Source: a bacterium (lineage in GTDB: Bacteria > Electryoneota > Electryoneia > Electryoneales > Electryoneaceae). Taken from it: DNA of 64,000 bases. The DNA lies in assembly GCA_028278125.1 (NCBI GenBank), contig JANQEY010000088.1, positions 1 to 64,000 of the forward strand, given 5' to 3'. The notes under the pieces are model-generated. The model had not been told where the DNA came from. It saw nothing but the letters and a program-made list of their open reading frames with translations, and made no database searches. The position numbers and the translations under genes were made by a program. Within the stretch, counting starts at the first letter, position 1. Every line of letters begins with the position of its first letter. Below, piece after piece: positions 17,051-25,273 of the stretch.

Positions 17051-17090
17051 TAGCCCGGATAGTCAGGCGATTGCCTGACTATCCGGGTAT
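17051..17090. repeat. Perfect 15-bp-stem palindrome, 'GTAGCC' family
   Basis: The 15-base arms 17054-17068 and 17073-17087 (starting CCCGGATAGTC) are exact inverted copies around a GATT loop, preceded by GTAG-like sequence and followed by TATTGTTTTTT. Relatives starting GTAGCC are at 17289-17320 and, inverted, at about 17206-17250 and 52090-52116. Confidence 0.8.
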
Positions 17091-17104
17091 TGTTTTTTAG
17101 GACT

Positions 17105-17190
17105 GAGATTGCTCTGTCGCTTCCACCTTCGCTGAAGCTACGGTGGACAGGTCGCTTTCCACCACGGCGGACAAGCCTCGCAATGACGAC
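17105..17190 (-). repeat. Dispersed 'CGTCATCGCGAG ... GCAATCTC' type element, inverted
   Basis: GAGATTGCT at 17105 and CTCGCAATGACGAC at 17177-17190 are the reverse complement of the ends of the element at 14625-14699. The interior carries GGTGGA/TCCACC-type inverted repeats. Confidence 0.6.
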
Positions 17191-17288
17191 TCTTTCTCCC
17201 GGATTCACGAACACGCGCAATCCGCCATTGGCGGATAATTCCGGGCTACTATTCTCTTGCTTCGTTTGATATCAAGTGCGGCAAACAG

Positions 17289-17320
17289 GTAGCCCGGGAT
17301 CAGTGTATCCCGGGGAATTC
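17289..17320. repeat. Palindrome of the 'GTAGCC' family
   Basis: GTAG then CCCGGGAT (17293-17300), loop CAGTGT, ATCCCGGG (17307-17314). It lies just downstream of the sigma-54 regulator gene, where it could also serve as its transcript end. Confidence 0.65.
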
Positions 17321-17330
17321 AGGATAATGT

Positions 17331-18701
17331 CTACTTACTGCGTTTTATGCCAAGCGCGGCAAGTTTTTTATGGAGGTGTGTCCTCTCCAGCCCGATAAGT
17401 CTCGCGGCCTCACTGACATTACCGTTGGTATGTTGCATCACCGCTTCCAGGTAATCGGTCTCGGCCTGGATTCTTACATCGGCCAGTGGTGTACCGATTG
17501 GTGCGGTTTTCTGTTGAGAACCACTGACCATTGTTTTATCCGGATCAAATATCTCTGAAGGCAGGTCATCAACCAGCACTTCGTAACCGGAGGATAAAAT
17601 AGCTATACGTTCTACAACATTCCTTAGCTGCCTGATATTTCCCGGCCAGGAATATTGTTCCATTTTTGCCATGGCAGCAGGGATGAGGGTATGTTTTGGT
17701 AAACCAGCCTGATGGAATTCGTCGAGGAAATGGTTAACGAGGACGGGGACATCACCCTGCCTGTCTCTCAACGGCGGTAAATCGAGTACCAGGACAGCGA
17801 GGCGGTAATAGAGGTCATCGCGGAAATTATTCTCTTCCACTTCCTGTTTCAGGTCCCGGTGAGTCGCGGCAATTACTCGGACATCTACCTTTTCCGTCTT
17901 GGAAGCTCCTACAGGTTCGAACTCACCTTCCTGGAGCACCCTGAGAACCTTTGCCTGGGCTTCCACACCCATGTCTGCAATTTCGTCAAGGAAGAGTGTT
18001 CCTTTATCAGCCTGTTTAAAAGTACCGGTTTTATCCCTTAATGCACCGGTAAATGCTCCCTTTACGTGACCGAATAAAACACTCTCAACCAGTTCCCTGG
18101 GAATGGCAGCACAGTTGACCTTTATAAACGGATATTTTGCCCGAACGGACTTCTGGTGAATTTCACGTGCTACTAACTCTTTACCTGTCCCGGATTCACC
18201 CAGGATCAGAACTCGCCCTTCTGTGGGGGCTACTTTGTTGATCCAGGTCCTGACCTCATCCATTTGAGGTGACCTGCCGACAATATCTCCACCACCGGCC
18301 AGACGTGCTACTTCCTTGCGTAAACCGCTGACTTCGAGGGTGTTGTTGATGGTAACCAGCAGTCGATCCCTGTCGACAGGTTTTTCAAGGAAATCAAACG
18401 CTCCACGTTTTACAGCTTCAATAGCATCCTTGATGGAACCATGACCGCTGACAATGATTACAGGTAATCCGGGTTGAATTGCCTTGAGCTCTTCCAGCAG
18501 ATCCATTCCATTACAGTCGGGCAGTTTCAGGTCGAGCAGCACTCCATCAGTTTTTTCAGAAGCAATCTTTTTCTTCGCTTCCGCACCGTTTTCGGCTTCC
18601 CAGACGGCAAAATCCTGTGATTCCAGTACCATCCGTAGTGTACGCCGGATATTTTTTTCGTCGTCAATAACGCCGAAGGAAATGGATTCGCTTTTTTTCA
18701 A
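17331..18701 (-). CDS. NtrC-family sigma-54-dependent response regulator
   Basis: 456 residues from a TTG at 18699-18701 with GGGAT upstream; no ATG is nearby. Domains: receiver 8-122 (acidic pair DDE at 13-15, phosphoacceptor D57 in VLLDLKLP, conserved K in FLEKPVD), AAA+ ATPase about 140-375 with Walker A GESGTGKE, the sigma-54 contact loop GAFTGA, Walker B GTLFLDEI and the arginine-finger region RDDLYYRL, and a C-terminal Fis-type helix-turn-helix (NVSEAARLIGLERTHLHKKL). All key residues are present, so it should be an active enhancer-binding activator of RNA polymerase with sigma-54. No partner kinase or obvious sigma-54 promoter is next to it, so signal and targets are unknown. Confidence 0.95.
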   Translation of the reverse strand: MKKSESISFGVIDDEKNIRRTLRMVLESQDFAVWEAENGAEAKKKIASEKTDGVLLDLKLPDCNGMDLLEELKAIQPGLPVIIVSGHGSIKDAIEAVKRGAFDFLEKPVDRDRLLVTINNTLEVSGLRKEVARLAGGGDIVGRSPQMDEVRTWINKVAPTEGRVLILGESGTGKELVAREIHQKSVRAKYPFIKVNCAAIPRELVESVLFGHVKGAFTGALRDKTGTFKQADKGTLFLDEIADMGVEAQAKVLRVLQEGEFEPVGASKTEKVDVRVIAATHRDLKQEVEENNFRDDLYYRLAVLVLDLPPLRDRQGDVPVLVNHFLDEFHQAGLPKHTLIPAAMAKMEQYSWPGNIRQLRNVVERIAILSSGYEVLVDDLPSEIFDPDKTMVSGSQQKTAPIGTPLADVRIQAETDYLEAVMQHTNGNVSEAARLIGLERTHLHKKLAALGIKRSK

Positions 18702-18968
18702 TTTAAATCCCGTTTAGTGTTTCAAGGTTGAAGTCAAAATCACTGAAAAATAAGATAAATCACTAAGTTTTGAAACAGGCAGGAGCTTTCGTGAGTATGA
18801 CTAAAACATTGGCATCAAGTTGATTCCTTGAGGTATCCGCTCGCCGAGCGGACTATTTGGAGATTAAAGGAATAGTTTCTATTTTAACTTTTTCATAATT
18901 GAAAGCAGAGAAAAGAGATAAACCTGCCAGTTGGCAAAATAATCAAGAGCTAGTCAGAAGGAGGGCTT

Positions 18969-20024
18969 ATGGCAGTCGGCATCGTCGGTTGGGGATGTTA
19001 CCTTCCCCGGAATCGAATTAAACTGGAAGAAATAGCGTCCGTATGGGGAGCCGATGCCCCCAGTTATAAAAAAGGACTGTTACTGTATGAAAAATCAGTA
19101 CCATCACCTGACCAGGACGTAATAACACTCTCCGTGGAAGCATCACGGTATGCAGTAAAACGTGCCGGTATTGATCCCAAAAAGATTGGTGCAGTTTATA
19201 TCGGCAGTGAATCACACCCCTATGCTGTTAAACCGAGCGGTACAACTGTTGCTGAAGCCATAGGATGTTCCAACGATGTTCATTGCGCTGATTTTGAGTT
19301 TGCCTGCAAGGCAGGTAGCGAAGCGATGTACGTCGCACATTCCCATGTAAAAGCCGGTGAAATGCCTTACGCCATCGGTATTGGCGCGGACACTTCACAG
19401 GGTGCTCCGGGTGATGCTCTCGAATACAGTGCCTCAGCCGGTGCAGCGTCATTTATCATGGGCTCAAGGAACGTTGTTGCGACAATTGACTACACCCATT
19501 CATGGATGAGCGATACACCCGATTTCTGGCGCAGGGAGCACGAACATTATCCCCAGCATGCCGGAAGGTTCACAGGAGAACCAGCATATTTCAGAACAAC
19601 AATGGGTGCTGCAAATGCATTGATGGAGAAGAGCGGTCTCAAGGCAGATGACTTCGCTTACTGTGTATTCCATCAGCCGAACGGGAAATTCCCGCAGCGC
19701 GCGGCAAAAATGCTTGGATTCGACATACGGTCTGAACAGTTTACCACCGGTTGGCTTTCACCGTGGTTGGGTAACACCTACAGTGGTGCTTCACCAATCG
19801 GATTAGCTGCTATCCTCGATGTTGCCAAGCCTGGCGACAAGATTATGATGGTCAGTTATGGTTCCGGTGCCGGTTCGGACGGTTTCGTTTACACCGTTAC
19901 CAAGAATATTGAAAAAGTCAGGGACAAAGCTCCGTTTACCCGTCCCCAGCTGGACAATAATAAACATTACCTGTCCTATGGTCAGTATACAAAATTCAGG
20001 AGAAAAATCCTGAAAAATTCCTGA
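18969..20024 (+). CDS. Archaeal-type hydroxymethylglutaryl-CoA synthase
   Basis: 351 residues; a strong AAGGAGG lies 5 bases before the ATG. The protein has the thiolase/FabH-like fold of archaeal HMG-CoA synthases: VGIVGWGCYLPRNRI at the start, then candidate catalytic residues E81 (GSESHPYAVKP), C113 (FACKAGSEA) and H235 (VFHQPNGKFP). The family condenses acetyl-CoA with acetoacetyl-CoA to HMG-CoA, the second step of the mevalonate pathway. The length fits the archaeal form (~350), shorter than eukaryotic enzymes. A thiolase and DUF35 gene follow, as in the archaeal three-subunit complex that channels acetoacetyl-CoA. This is the first gene of an operon ending at 21936. Confidence 0.9.
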   Translation: MAVGIVGWGCYLPRNRIKLEEIASVWGADAPSYKKGLLLYEKSVPSPDQDVITLSVEASRYAVKRAGIDPKKIGAVYIGSESHPYAVKPSGTTVAEAIGCSNDVHCADFEFACKAGSEAMYVAHSHVKAGEMPYAIGIGADTSQGAPGDALEYSASAGAASFIMGSRNVVATIDYTHSWMSDTPDFWRREHEHYPQHAGRFTGEPAYFRTTMGAANALMEKSGLKADDFAYCVFHQPNGKFPQRAAKMLGFDIRSEQFTTGWLSPWLGNTYSGASPIGLAAILDVAKPGDKIMMVSYGSGAGSDGFVYTVTKNIEKVRDKAPFTRPQLDNNKHYLSYGQYTKFRRKILKNS

Positions 20025-20084
20025 CAGTTTGACTTGGTGAGATAAGTTTAACTGCAAAACACATCAAAAACACAAAGTAGGAAT

Positions 20085-20339
20085 ATGGTAACCTATATCT
20101 TAATACTGGTGTTTTTATCAATCCTGATGGTTGACTGGTTGTGGATTCACAGGATAACCAGGAACTGGATGAACAAATTGTGGATTGTAGTATCTCTTGC
20201 CTGTTTTTACCTGGTCTGGAAACTGATCCACATTGACAATATGCAGATAGCTTTTGTTGCGATTGTTTACTTCGTCTTCGGGATCGGTTACCTGTTGATC
20301 GGTTTAAACAGGTTGGTCAGGAGACCATTTGGACACTAA
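20085..20339 (+). CDS. Small three-helix membrane protein of unknown function
   Basis: 84 residues with an AGGA-type ribosome site. Three hydrophobic segments are visible at about 3-20, 30-47 and 54-75, separated by short charged turns (WIHRITRNWMNK, RLVRRPFGH at the end). I recognise no family. It is inserted between HMG-CoA synthase (60-base gap) and thiolase (42-base gap) in an operon that in archaea has only soluble subunits, so it may be co-expressed with them; any functional link is inference. Confidence 0.65.
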   Translation: MVTYILILVFLSILMVDWLWIHRITRNWMNKLWIVVSLACFYLVWKLIHIDNMQIAFVAIVYFVFGIGYLLIGLNRLVRRPFGH

Positions 20340-20381
20340 CGTTCGATAGAAAAAAATAAAAATAAGCATAAGGATTGACCT

Positions 20382-21536
20382 ATGCGTGATGTAGCTGTTA
20401 TCGGCATCGGCATTACAAAATTCGGCGAACTCTGGGAAAAGAGTATGCGGAATATATTCGTGGAGGCTGGTAAAGCCGCGATGCTTGATGCCGGAGTGGA
20501 TAAACTGGACTCGATGTATGTCGGTTGTATGTCCGGCGGACTATTTGTTGGACAGGAGCATATCGGGAGCCTGATGGCTGATTATCTCGGTGTTGCCCCG
20601 ATCCCGGCAATTCGTGTCGAAAGCGCGTGCGCCTCAGGTGGCGCTGCTTTCAGGCAGGCTTACATCGAAGTAGCCAGTGGAATGAGTGATGTAGTTCTCG
20701 CCGGTGGTGTTGAGAAGATGACGGATGTAGATGGTGCGATGGCAACTTACGCCCTTGCCACTGCCGCCGATGCCGAGTACGAAGGATTTATGGGAGCCAC
20801 TTTCCCGGGATTGTACGCCATGATGGCAACGGCACATATGAAGAAGTATAAGACTACTTCCAAGATGCTTGCCCATGTTGCCGTCAAGAACCATGAAAAT
20901 GGTAACTTGAACCCGATGGCGCAGTTCCCTGGAAAAATAACCGTGGATGGTGTTCTCAATTCAACGATGGTGGCAGATCCCCTGCATATCCTTGACTGTT
21001 CCCCGGTCACTGACGGTGCAGCGGCAGTTATCCTTGCCCCGGTCGAGCTGGCGCAAAAATTGGGTAAAGCACCTGTCAGGATTATCGGCAGCGGGATGGC
21101 AACTGATACAATCGCCCTGAACGGTCGTGATGATCTGACTATCCTCAATTCAACAAAGGTTGCCGCGAAGCAGGCGCTTTCGATGGCCAAGATGAAAATC
21201 GAGGATATGGATTTCGCTGAAGTTCACGATTGTTTCACTATCGCTGAGCTTGTTGTTCTTGAATCGCTTGGTGTATTTAAGCGTGGACAGGCAGGACCGG
21301 CGACTGTTGCAGGTGAAACTGCCAGGAATGGTAAATTCCCGGTTAACCCATCTGGCGGCTTGAAGAGTAAAGGCCACCCGGTCGGTGCGACAGGAATTGC
21401 CCAGATAGTGGAAATGGTCAAGCAGCTCCGTGGAGACGCTGAAAACGGCCGTCAACTGAAGAACGTCAAGCGTGGCCTGGCCCAGAATATGGGCGGCAGT
21501 GGTGGCAGCTCAGTCGTTCATATCCTGGAGGTGTAA
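20382..21536 (+). CDS. Acetoacetyl-CoA thiolase, archaeal type
   Basis: 384 residues; AGGAT precedes the ATG by 8 bases. Thiolase-fold motifs: nucleophile C83 in [11 protein letters not shown], the later [11 protein letters not shown] segment and the C-terminal [17 protein letters not shown] loop with the active-site histidine. The sequence resembles the SCP2-thiolase-like enzymes of archaea more than bacterial PhaA/AtoB (for example GHPVGATG without the classical C-terminal CxGGG; here [10 protein letters not shown]). It should make acetoacetyl-CoA from two acetyl-CoA and feed the HMG-CoA synthase encoded upstream. Its stop is one base before the ATG of the DUF35 gene. Confidence 0.9.
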   Translation: MRDVAVIGIGITKFGELWEKSMRNIFVEAGKAAMLDAGVDKLDSMYVGCMSGGLFVGQEHIGSLMADYLGVAPIPAIRVESACASGGAAFRQAYIEVASGMSDVVLAGGVEKMTDVDGAMATYALATAADAEYEGFMGATFPGLYAMMATAHMKKYKTTSKMLAHVAVKNHENGNLNPMAQFPGKITVDGVLNSTMVADPLHILDCSPVTDGAAAVILAPVELAQKLGKAPVRIIGSGMATDTIALNGRDDLTILNSTKVAAKQALSMAKMKIEDMDFAEVHDCFTIAELVVLESLGVFKRGQAGPATVAGETARNGKFPVNPSGGLKSKGHPVGATGIAQIVEMVKQLRGDAENGRQLKNVKRGLAQNMGGSGGSSVVHILEV

Positions 21537-21537
21537 G

Positions 21538-21936
21538 ATGGCACAGACTCTAACTGCACGCGTCTGGCGGGAGCAACCGCAACGTTACCGTTTGATCGCC
21601 AATAAAGATAAAAAGACCGGTGAAGTATACTTCCCTCCAAGGTTGGTCAGCCCCGGTGATCTGAAAGCAAAGTTCACCGATGTTGAACTTGCAGGGACAG
21701 GAAAGATTGTTGCTTTCACGGTTATCCGTGTAGCCCCGGCACCGTTTACCGACCTTTCACCTTACGCCCTGGCGATTGTCAAGACGGATGAAGGTGTACA
21801 AGTTACAACGCAGATTGCTGATGTTGATGTCAACAAGGTAAAAATCGGCATGAAAGTCCGTTTCGAATTCCGTCGTATTTTCGAGGACAACGAAGCGTCG
21901 GTGATCTATTACGGTTACAAGGCGGTACCTGCTTAG
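21538..21936 (+). CDS. DUF35 OB-fold subunit with lost zinc-ribbon cysteines
   Basis: 132 residues. The ATG at 21538 is preceded by GGAGGTG inside the end of the thiolase gene; the frame is open further upstream, but that part overlaps the thiolase. The C-terminal ~90 residues are the OB-fold of DUF35 (GTGKIVAFTVIRVAPAPF..., VKIGMKVRFEFRRI). In archaeal DUF35 proteins the N-terminus is a rubredoxin-like zinc ribbon, C-x2-C-G-x-hydrophobic-FPPR-x2-C-x2-C. Here the matching stretch, NKDKKTGEVYFPPRLVSPGD, keeps FPPR but has D24, T27, S38 and D41 in place of the four cysteines, so zinc is probably not bound. In the archaeal complex DUF35 bridges thiolase and HMG-CoA synthase. Confidence 0.88.
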   Translation: MAQTLTARVWREQPQRYRLIANKDKKTGEVYFPPRLVSPGDLKAKFTDVELAGTGKIVAFTVIRVAPAPFTDLSPYALAIVKTDEGVQVTTQIADVDVNKVKIGMKVRFEFRRIFEDNEASVIYYGYKAVPA

Positions 21937-21966
21937 ACGAGAAATTAATAGTCTTGTTAAGATATA

Positions 21967-21997
21967 AAGGGCTGCTGATCGGCAGCCCTTTTTCTTA
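21967..21997 (+). terminator. Terminator of the thiolase/HMG-CoA synthase operon
   Basis: AAGGGCTGC (21967-21975) pairs perfectly with GCAGCCCTT (21982-21990) and is followed by TTTTCTT. Confidence 0.85.
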
Positions 21998-22015
21998 AAA
22001 TTGAATCTCCAATAT

Positions 22016-22050
22016 GGGTGACCCGACTTGACTCGCAAGTCGGGTTTCTT
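22016..22050 (+). repeat. GGGTGNCCC-palindrome-GGGTTT element, copy 5
   Basis: GGGTGACCC, stem CCCGACTTG (22022-22030) / CAAGTCGGG (22036-22044) with loop ACTCG, then GGGTTTCTT. Confidence 0.8.
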
Positions 22051-22091
22051 AAAAATAGTTCATGATTATTACTTTATGACATTGATTTCCC

Positions 22092-22119
22092 TTGAAGCCT
22101 TCATATAGTTTATTATAAA
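22092..22119 (+). promoter_or_regulatory. Candidate promoter of the 22137 FG-GAP gene
   Basis: TTGAAG (22092-22097) and TATAAA (22114-22119) are 16 bases apart and end 17 bases before the start codon. Confidence 0.35.
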
Positions 22120-22136
22120 CATCTTTGGGGGAAACG

Positions 22137-24716
22137 ATGAAAAATCATCTTTATAATTACCTTCTTGGTTTTAAGTTCGCACTAGCTATGATAATAATTC
22201 TGGTATTTTCGAATCCGGTACATTCATTGTTAGCTTTCAGTTGGAAGATTCACATATCAGGACAGACATTGGGAGCCTGTTCAGTATACAGTGTTGATCT
22301 TGATGGAGATGGAGATAATGATGTTCTATCGGCATCATTCGATGATGATACGAACAATCATAAGATTGCATGGTATGAAAATCTAAACGGGTACGATAGT
22401 TTCGGACCTCAAAGAATCATAACTGAAGATCCATTCGGACCACATTCAGTTATTAGTGCGGATATTGATGGAGATGGAGACAATGATATAATTGCAGCAT
22501 TTGGAGCCGATAAAATTGCATGGTATGAAAACCTGAACGGGCCAGATAATTTTAGTGAACAACGGGTAATCACTACTGATGTGGATGCAGCCTATGCGGT
22601 TAATTGCTCTGATTTAGATGGAGATGATGATTTGGATATACTTTCCGCATCACTAATGGATGATAAAATTGCATGGTATGAAAATACGGATGGACAAGGA
22701 ACTTTCTCAGACCAAGTAATAATAAGTGAGATTGCTGATGGAGCGAGAGATGTTTTAACGGCTGATGTTGATGGAGATGGTGACCTAGATGTTTTTTCTG
22801 TCTCTGATAATGATAACAAAGTTGCATGGTATGAGAATTTAGATGGACTTGGATCTTTTGGATATCAACGTGTAATTTCAAATAATGCTGGATCCATAAG
22901 GTCAGTATCTAGCGTCGATATTGATAGTGATGGCGACTATGATGTGATAATACCTGTTGATGACGAGGTTGATGCTATTATTTGGTATGAAAATATTGAT
23001 GGGCTAGGCGATTTTGGTCATTCGCATATAATTACCACAGAAATAAATCGACCACGTGAAGTGTATTGTTCAGATATAGATGGAGACGGTGACTTTGATG
23101 TTCTTTCTGCCTCAACAAATGATGACAAAGTTGCATGGTATGAAAATATTGATGGATTTGGCAATTTCGGTTTACAACAAATAATTACTTTAGATGTAAA
23201 TTGTCCAGTTTCAATATTTAGTGTGGATTTAGATGGTGACCAGGATTTTGATGTTCTATCTGCATCAGTACACGATAATAAAATTGCCTGGTACGAAAAT
23301 ATAGATGGACTTGGGAGTTTTGGTCAGCAAAAGAATATTTCACCGGGCACAGATAGACCATCATCAATTTTCAGTGTTGATATAGACGGAGATGGTGATA
23401 AAGATGTAATGGTGTCAGCTTCGGGAAACAACTCTATTGTGTGGTATGAGAATATTGACAGCAATGGAAGTTTTTATCCTCGACAGGTTATTACAACTGA
23501 TGCATTGAATGCTACATCAATTTTCTGTATTGATCTGGATGGAGATGGAGACAATGATGCAATTTCAACATCTTCAGGAGATAGTAAAATCGCTTGGTAT
23601 GAAAATACTGACGGATCAGGGAATTTCGGACAACAACAGGTAATTTCTCTTGATGCAACGGAAGCGATATCAGGATTCAGTGCTGATTTGGATGGTGACG
23701 GTGATAATGATATAATTTCAGCCTCAATAATTGGAATCAATATCGCATGGTACGAAAACATTGATGGTCTTGGAGATTTCGGTCCACCAATTCCGATCAC
23801 ATCAGAAGCGGAAAACATTCAATCAGTCTTCAGTATTGATATAGACAATGATGGAGACAACGATATCTTATCAGCATCTTCATACGCTGAGGATGTTGAT
23901 GGCAAAATTGCTTGGTATGAAAATATTGACGGGATGGGAATTTTCGGAGAACAGAATATAATTTCTACAGATGTAATCAATGCTAAGTCAATTTACTGTA
24001 AGGATATAGATGGAGATGGTGACGCAGATGTGATCTCAGCATCGCAAGATGACGATAAAATAGCTTGGTACGAAAACTTGGACGGATCTGGTAATTTTAG
24101 TCCACAACTGATTATTCCTACTAACTGGATGATTTATAGGCCAGTTTCAGTGTATAGTGTTGATTTAGATGGTGATGGTGACAATGATGTTGTTTCTGCA
24201 TCGCTGGGGAATGAAGAAGAACATGGATGGATTTTCTGGAATGAGAATACAGATGGATTAGGAGATTTTAGTTCAAATAAAAGTATATCAAGGTACGAAA
24301 ACGGAGCCAATAACGTTAGATGTGATGATTTAGACGGCGATGGTGATGTTGATATTCTTTCAATATGTGAATTTGATAATCTTATTGCTTGGAATCGAAA
24401 TTTGGGTTTTGTGGAAGTGGATGACTATGATTTAAACCCAATAATCCCTTTAAATTATAAGATTCTGTCAGTGCATCCCAATCCTTTTAATCCCTTAACC
24501 ACGATTGAGATTGGCTTACCGATTGTCTCAAATATTCAGCTAATAGTCTATAACACACTTGGACAGGAAGTAACAACACTCTATTCAGGGCAGCACCCGG
24601 CAGGATATCATAGTTTCTCATTTGATGGCAGCAATTCAGCGAACGGGATATATTTTGTCCGGGCTTATGTACCGGGCAGGATGAACGAAGTTCGTAAGGT
24701 TGTATTGTTGAAATAG
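22137..24716 (+). CDS. Large FG-GAP/VCBS-repeat surface protein with C-terminal sorting domain
   Basis: 859 residues from the ATG at 22137, preceded by GGGGGA. A hydrophobic signal segment ends near residue 40. About 14 tandem units of ~48 residues follow, each with a D-x-D-G-D-G-D-x-D calcium-type loop and a K-I-A-W-Y-E-N-x-D-G-x-G-x-F-G-x-Q motif; this is the FG-GAP/VCBS pattern that folds into beta-propellers. The last ~85 residues (from SVHPNPFNPLTTI to RKVVLLK) form a type IX-like sorting domain, so surface attachment or secretion is expected. Function in adhesion or polysaccharide binding is only by analogy. It has a paralogue directly downstream and a broken one at 14978-16753. Confidence 0.9.
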   Translation: MKNHLYNYLLGFKFALAMIIILVFSNPVHSLLAFSWKIHISGQTLGACSVYSVDLDGDGDNDVLSASFDDDTNNHKIAWYENLNGYDSFGPQRIITEDPFGPHSVISADIDGDGDNDIIAAFGADKIAWYENLNGPDNFSEQRVITTDVDAAYAVNCSDLDGDDDLDILSASLMDDKIAWYENTDGQGTFSDQVIISEIADGARDVLTADVDGDGDLDVFSVSDNDNKVAWYENLDGLGSFGYQRVISNNAGSIRSVSSVDIDSDGDYDVIIPVDDEVDAIIWYENIDGLGDFGHSHIITTEINRPREVYCSDIDGDGDFDVLSASTNDDKVAWYENIDGFGNFGLQQIITLDVNCPVSIFSVDLDGDQDFDVLSASVHDNKIAWYENIDGLGSFGQQKNISPGTDRPSSIFSVDIDGDGDKDVMVSASGNNSIVWYENIDSNGSFYPRQVITTDALNATSIFCIDLDGDGDNDAISTSSGDSKIAWYENTDGSGNFGQQQVISLDATEAISGFSADLDGDGDNDIISASIIGINIAWYENIDGLGDFGPPIPITSEAENIQSVFSIDIDNDGDNDILSASSYAEDVDGKIAWYENIDGMGIFGEQNIISTDVINAKSIYCKDIDGDGDADVISASQDDDKIAWYENLDGSGNFSPQLIIPTNWMIYRPVSVYSVDLDGDGDNDVVSASLGNEEEHGWIFWNENTDGLGDFSSNKSISRYENGANNVRCDDLDGDGDVDILSICEFDNLIAWNRNLGFVEVDDYDLNPIIPLNYKILSVHPNPFNPLTTIEIGLPIVSNIQLIVYNTLGQEVTTLYSGQHPAGYHSFSFDGSNSANGIYFVRAYVPGRMNEVRKVVLLK

Positions 24717-24856
24717 TCGATAAAACAGGCTGCCTGTCATTACAGGTATTTATGACAAAACTGCTCGCGTTAAAGCAGGATAAATAGCAGGGGAATATTA
24801 TAAAAAATCTTGTTATGCTTTGTGCGGTGAACTTTCAAGCAAACTCGGGAGTAACA

Positions 24857-25273
24857 ATGCCAGCGAACAAGTTATTGAAGCCAGTCCTGTTTTTCTTTCT
24901 TTATATATCTTTTCTAATAACGATACCTGTTTGTGCACAGGTGTTATCTTTCAGTGAACAAATTCTAATAGACGACCGAACAGACGGTGTTACATCTGTT
25001 TTTTGTGCCGACCTTGATGGAGATGGAGACTTTGATGTTTTGGCTGCTTCCTTTTTAGATCATGAGATTGCCTGGTATGAAAACACCGACGGGCTGGGAA
25101 CGTTTGGTGAGCAGCAGGTAATATCCACAAATAATACGGGCGCTAAGTCTGTCTTTAGCGTAGACTTGATGGCGATGGAGACCAGGATGTCCTATCCGCT
25201 TCCTTCCTGGATGATAAAATTGCCTGGTATGAAAATACTGATGGACTCGGCAGCTTCGGTCCACAACAGGTAA
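24857..25273 (+). pseudogene. FG-GAP repeat surface protein, N-terminal part before a frameshift
   Basis: The ATG at 24857 has GGGAG 6 bases upstream and begins a signal peptide (LFFFLYISFLITIPVCAQ). Two repeat units follow in frame (ADLDGDGDFDVLAA, AWYENTDGLGTFGEQQ). At SVFSVDL (about 25151-25167) the frame is lost: the next bases read GATGGCGATGGAGACCAGGA, which is the expected D-G-D-G-D-Q only one frame away. One base of the leucine codon is missing between 25167 and 25168. The original frame runs on to a stop at 25273 as nonsense sequence (LMAMETRMSY...). Confidence 0.85.

Larger units (their letters stand above)
16754..17330. other. Intergenic region filled with different palindromic repeats
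   Basis: 577 bases with no coding frame. At least six inverted repeats of three or four families lie head to tail: 16844-16885, 17005-17045, 17051-17090, 17105-17190, about 17206-17250 and 17289-17320. The promoter of the FG-GAP gene must lie near 16760-16840 but is not clear. Confidence 0.75.

Noticed and set aside
17051..17090. Long hairpin plus T-run as a terminator for a plus-strand gene
   Set aside because: No plus-strand gene lies upstream; the same design recurs as a dispersed repeat, so it is listed as a repeat.
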